From Sulfurovum sp. TSL6 (GTDB lineage: Bacteria > Campylobacterota > Campylobacteria > Campylobacterales > Sulfurovaceae), in assembly GCF_019972115.1 (NCBI RefSeq), contig NZ_BPFJ01000002.1:620001-684000 (forward strand): a DNA stretch of 64,000 nt, written 5' to 3'. Shown in pieces: positions 62,807 through 64,000 of the stretch (its first letter is position 1; every line of letters begins with the position of its first letter). The notes under the pieces were generated by a model, which saw nothing but the letters and a program-made list of their open reading frames with translations, was not told the DNA's origin and made no database searches. The position numbers and the translations under genes were made by a program.

Positions 62807-63932
62807 AAGATCTTTACATCTGTTCTTTTTTCTTCTAAGTTTTCTTACACTGCAGGCAGAAGATTTTACCTATACGTTTAAGGTGGATAAACCAACGCCT
62901 TATGTCAAAGAACCCATTCTACTTACCCTTGACCTCAACCAAACCAATCATGATATCGTTCTGCTCTTTAACTTTAACATTCATCAAAGTGAAGATTATA
63001 CTTTTCAAAGACTTGATATCCAGAAAACCGAGAACTATCATGATGCCAAAATTCATTATGTCTACCTCATCTACCCTTTAAGGTCTGGAGATATTAACAT
63101 TACCTTCGATCTCATTAAAAAAGTAACGACGGATGAGAGTCTGGCGTATAGTTTCTCCGGGGACAGAGACAATGTAAAGAAATTGGTTACTACGGATACA
63201 CAGATCAATCTCCCTCCTTTGCAACTCCGGGTCAAGCCACTCCCTGAGGGAACCGTCCTTGTAGGAGACTTTGCGTTAACCTATGACATTAAAAAGCATC
63301 AAGCCAATGCCTATGAACCCTTGCCTTTCCAAGTAAGCATCAAAGGAAAGGGTTACCCTCCTCTCGTAGAGACATTACTTCCAAAAGAGGGTAACTTTAC
63401 GCGTTTTACAGAAAAGCCTATTGTCAACTCTGTAGCAACCAGAGGAGGAACACAAAACACGGTGACCTACCCCATGGCACTTTCACATAGTCAAAGCTTT
63501 ACACTCTCACCTATCGTGCTCAAAGCCTTTGACCCTAAAACAGCTAAAAGTTACACACTTGAGATCCCTTCACAGCATTTTGACATTGAGAAAGTGGATA
63601 CCCAACGTTTGGTTGACACGGTAGATGCACCCGATACTGTAAAGGAAGACTGGTCCTGGCTAAATACACTTTTGGGTTACGTTATAGCATTTTTTGCTGG
63701 GTATATCACCGCCCTTAGTTGGAAATGGAGTAAGAAAAAGCGCCAGAAAGAAGACCATCCTTTGATCCAAAAGATACGAGACTGTAAAGATGAAAAAGCG
63801 TTACTTCAAGTACTTATCGCAGCAGACCATACTGGTTTTACCTCTAGTATAGAGAAACTCGAAGCTTCTTTATACGGAAATGGTAAAATTAATTTGAACA
63901 AAGTAAAACAAGAGGCAGAAGAAAACATATGA
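62787..63932 (+). CDS. batD: BatD-like membrane protein
   Basis: The protein has 381 residues from the GTG at 62787, which has AAAGGA seven bases upstream; an ATG at 62760 lacks support. There is a signal peptide (LHLFFFLLSFLTLQAE), a large extracytoplasmic beta region (about 25-290) and one C-terminal membrane helix (LLGYVIAFFAGYITAL, about 300-315), then a short cytosolic tail. It is the usual third component of Bat operons. The stop overlaps the moxR start (ATGA). Confidence 0.87.
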   Translation: MKNNLGKRSLHLFFFLLSFLTLQAEDFTYTFKVDKPTPYVKEPILLTLDLNQTNHDIVLLFNFNIHQSEDYTFQRLDIQKTENYHDAKIHYVYLIYPLRSGDINITFDLIKKVTTDESLAYSFSGDRDNVKKLVTTDTQINLPPLQLRVKPLPEGTVLVGDFALTYDIKKHQANAYEPLPFQVSIKGKGYPPLVETLLPKEGNFTRFTEKPIVNSVATRGGTQNTVTYPMALSHSQSFTLSPIVLKAFDPKTAKSYTLEIPSQHFDIEKVDTQRLVDTVDAPDTVKEDWSWLNTLLGYVIAFFAGYITALSWKWSKKKRQKEDHPLIQKIRDCKDEKALLQVLIAADHTGFTSSIEKLEASLYGNGKINLNKVKQEAEENI

Positions 63933-64000
63933 ATGAACAGATAAACATACTTAAAAAAGAAATAAGCAAAGCCGTTATAGGACAGGAAGCTATGGTCGAA
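63929..64000 (+). CDS. Start of a MoxR-family AAA ATPase (partial)
   Basis: The ATG at 63929 overlaps the batD stop and runs off the right edge. The 24 visible residues, MNEQINILKKEISKAVIGQE then AMVE, are the typical MoxR start with the VIGQ motif. Its place at the end of a Bat operon supports the call; MoxR usually comes first. Confidence 0.8.
   Translation, partial: MNEQINILKKEISKAVIGQEAMVE

Noticed and set aside
1-64000. CRISPR array, prophage, insertion sequence or complete mobile element
   Set aside because: No regularly spaced repeats, transposase, integrase or phage structural genes were found on either strand.

Overview
The window looks like a chromosomal segment of a member of the Campylobacterota (formerly Epsilonproteobacteria), most likely a free-living Sulfurovum/Sulfurimonas-type organism. 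The grounds are the gene order secY-map-infA-rpmJ-rpsM-rpsK-rpsD-rpoA-rplQ, the linkage nfu/unknown/murE/ybaB known from Campylobacter jejuni, a threonyl-tRNA synthetase lacking the TGS domain, the gluconate-dehydrogenase-like pair known from Campylobacter, an HNH-tailed MutS of the type linked to this group and to octocoral mitochondria, and AT-rich promoters with a strong TATAAT and a weak -35. The assignment is inference from family knowledge; no 16S rRNA gene is present.

Layout. 1-7560 (minus strand): a TonB energy-transduction operon of the TtpC type (DUF3450, TtpC, ExbB, ExbD, TonB, TPR protein, start of a further exported protein), preceded by a large parallel beta-helix lipoprotein that carries a near-perfect internal duplication. 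Both transcription units have promoters with 11-bp-spaced GTTTC repeats resembling the Campylobacter PhosR pho box, so the cluster is a candidate phosphate-starvation uptake system. 7846-11557: a tiny ORF, ybaB, panD, a [2Fe-2S] thioredoxin-like ferredoxin, murE, an unknown TPR-like protein and nfu. 11768-25561 (minus): the S10-spc-alpha ribosomal protein region, complete from rpsJ to rplQ and including rpmJ, which is only 37 codons long. 25746-36648 (plus, mixed): an ATPase, SRP RNA, tRNA-Ser, a FIST-PAS-PAS-GGDEF-EAL signalling protein, a MORN lipoprotein, a YgjP-like metallopeptidase, a truncated haemoglobin, periplasmic MsrB-MsrA, a DoxX protein, a four-tRNA array and ilvD.

36733-43213: a zinc-ribbon protein, a LysM-NlpC/P60 hydrolase, a GMC oxidoreductase with its Tat-exported small subunit, and, divergent from these, three small cysteine-rich exported peptides plus a DoxX membrane protein. 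The peptide/DoxX promoters share 11-bp-spaced TACAC repeats. A lipoprotein and a ferredoxin:thioredoxin-reductase-like/rhodanese fusion follow. 43495-49740: rplT-rpmI and infC-thrS on the minus strand, with the convergent MutS-HNH gene between them. 49840-55324: unknown genes, tRNA-Val with a degenerate second copy about 800 bp away flanking an orphan lipoprotein, a Sel1 protein, dapF, coaE, a YcbB-type L,D-transpeptidase and the remains of a porin gene. 55332-57807: Fur-boxed feoB-feoA. 57826-64000: a four-repeat AsmA-like protein divergent from a Bat operon (batA, fused batB/batC, batD, start of moxR).

Most of the window is housekeeping. The parts most likely to hold undescribed biology are the putative Pho-controlled TonB/beta-helix system, the cysteine-rich peptide/DoxX regulon, and the self-contained MutS-HNH enzyme.
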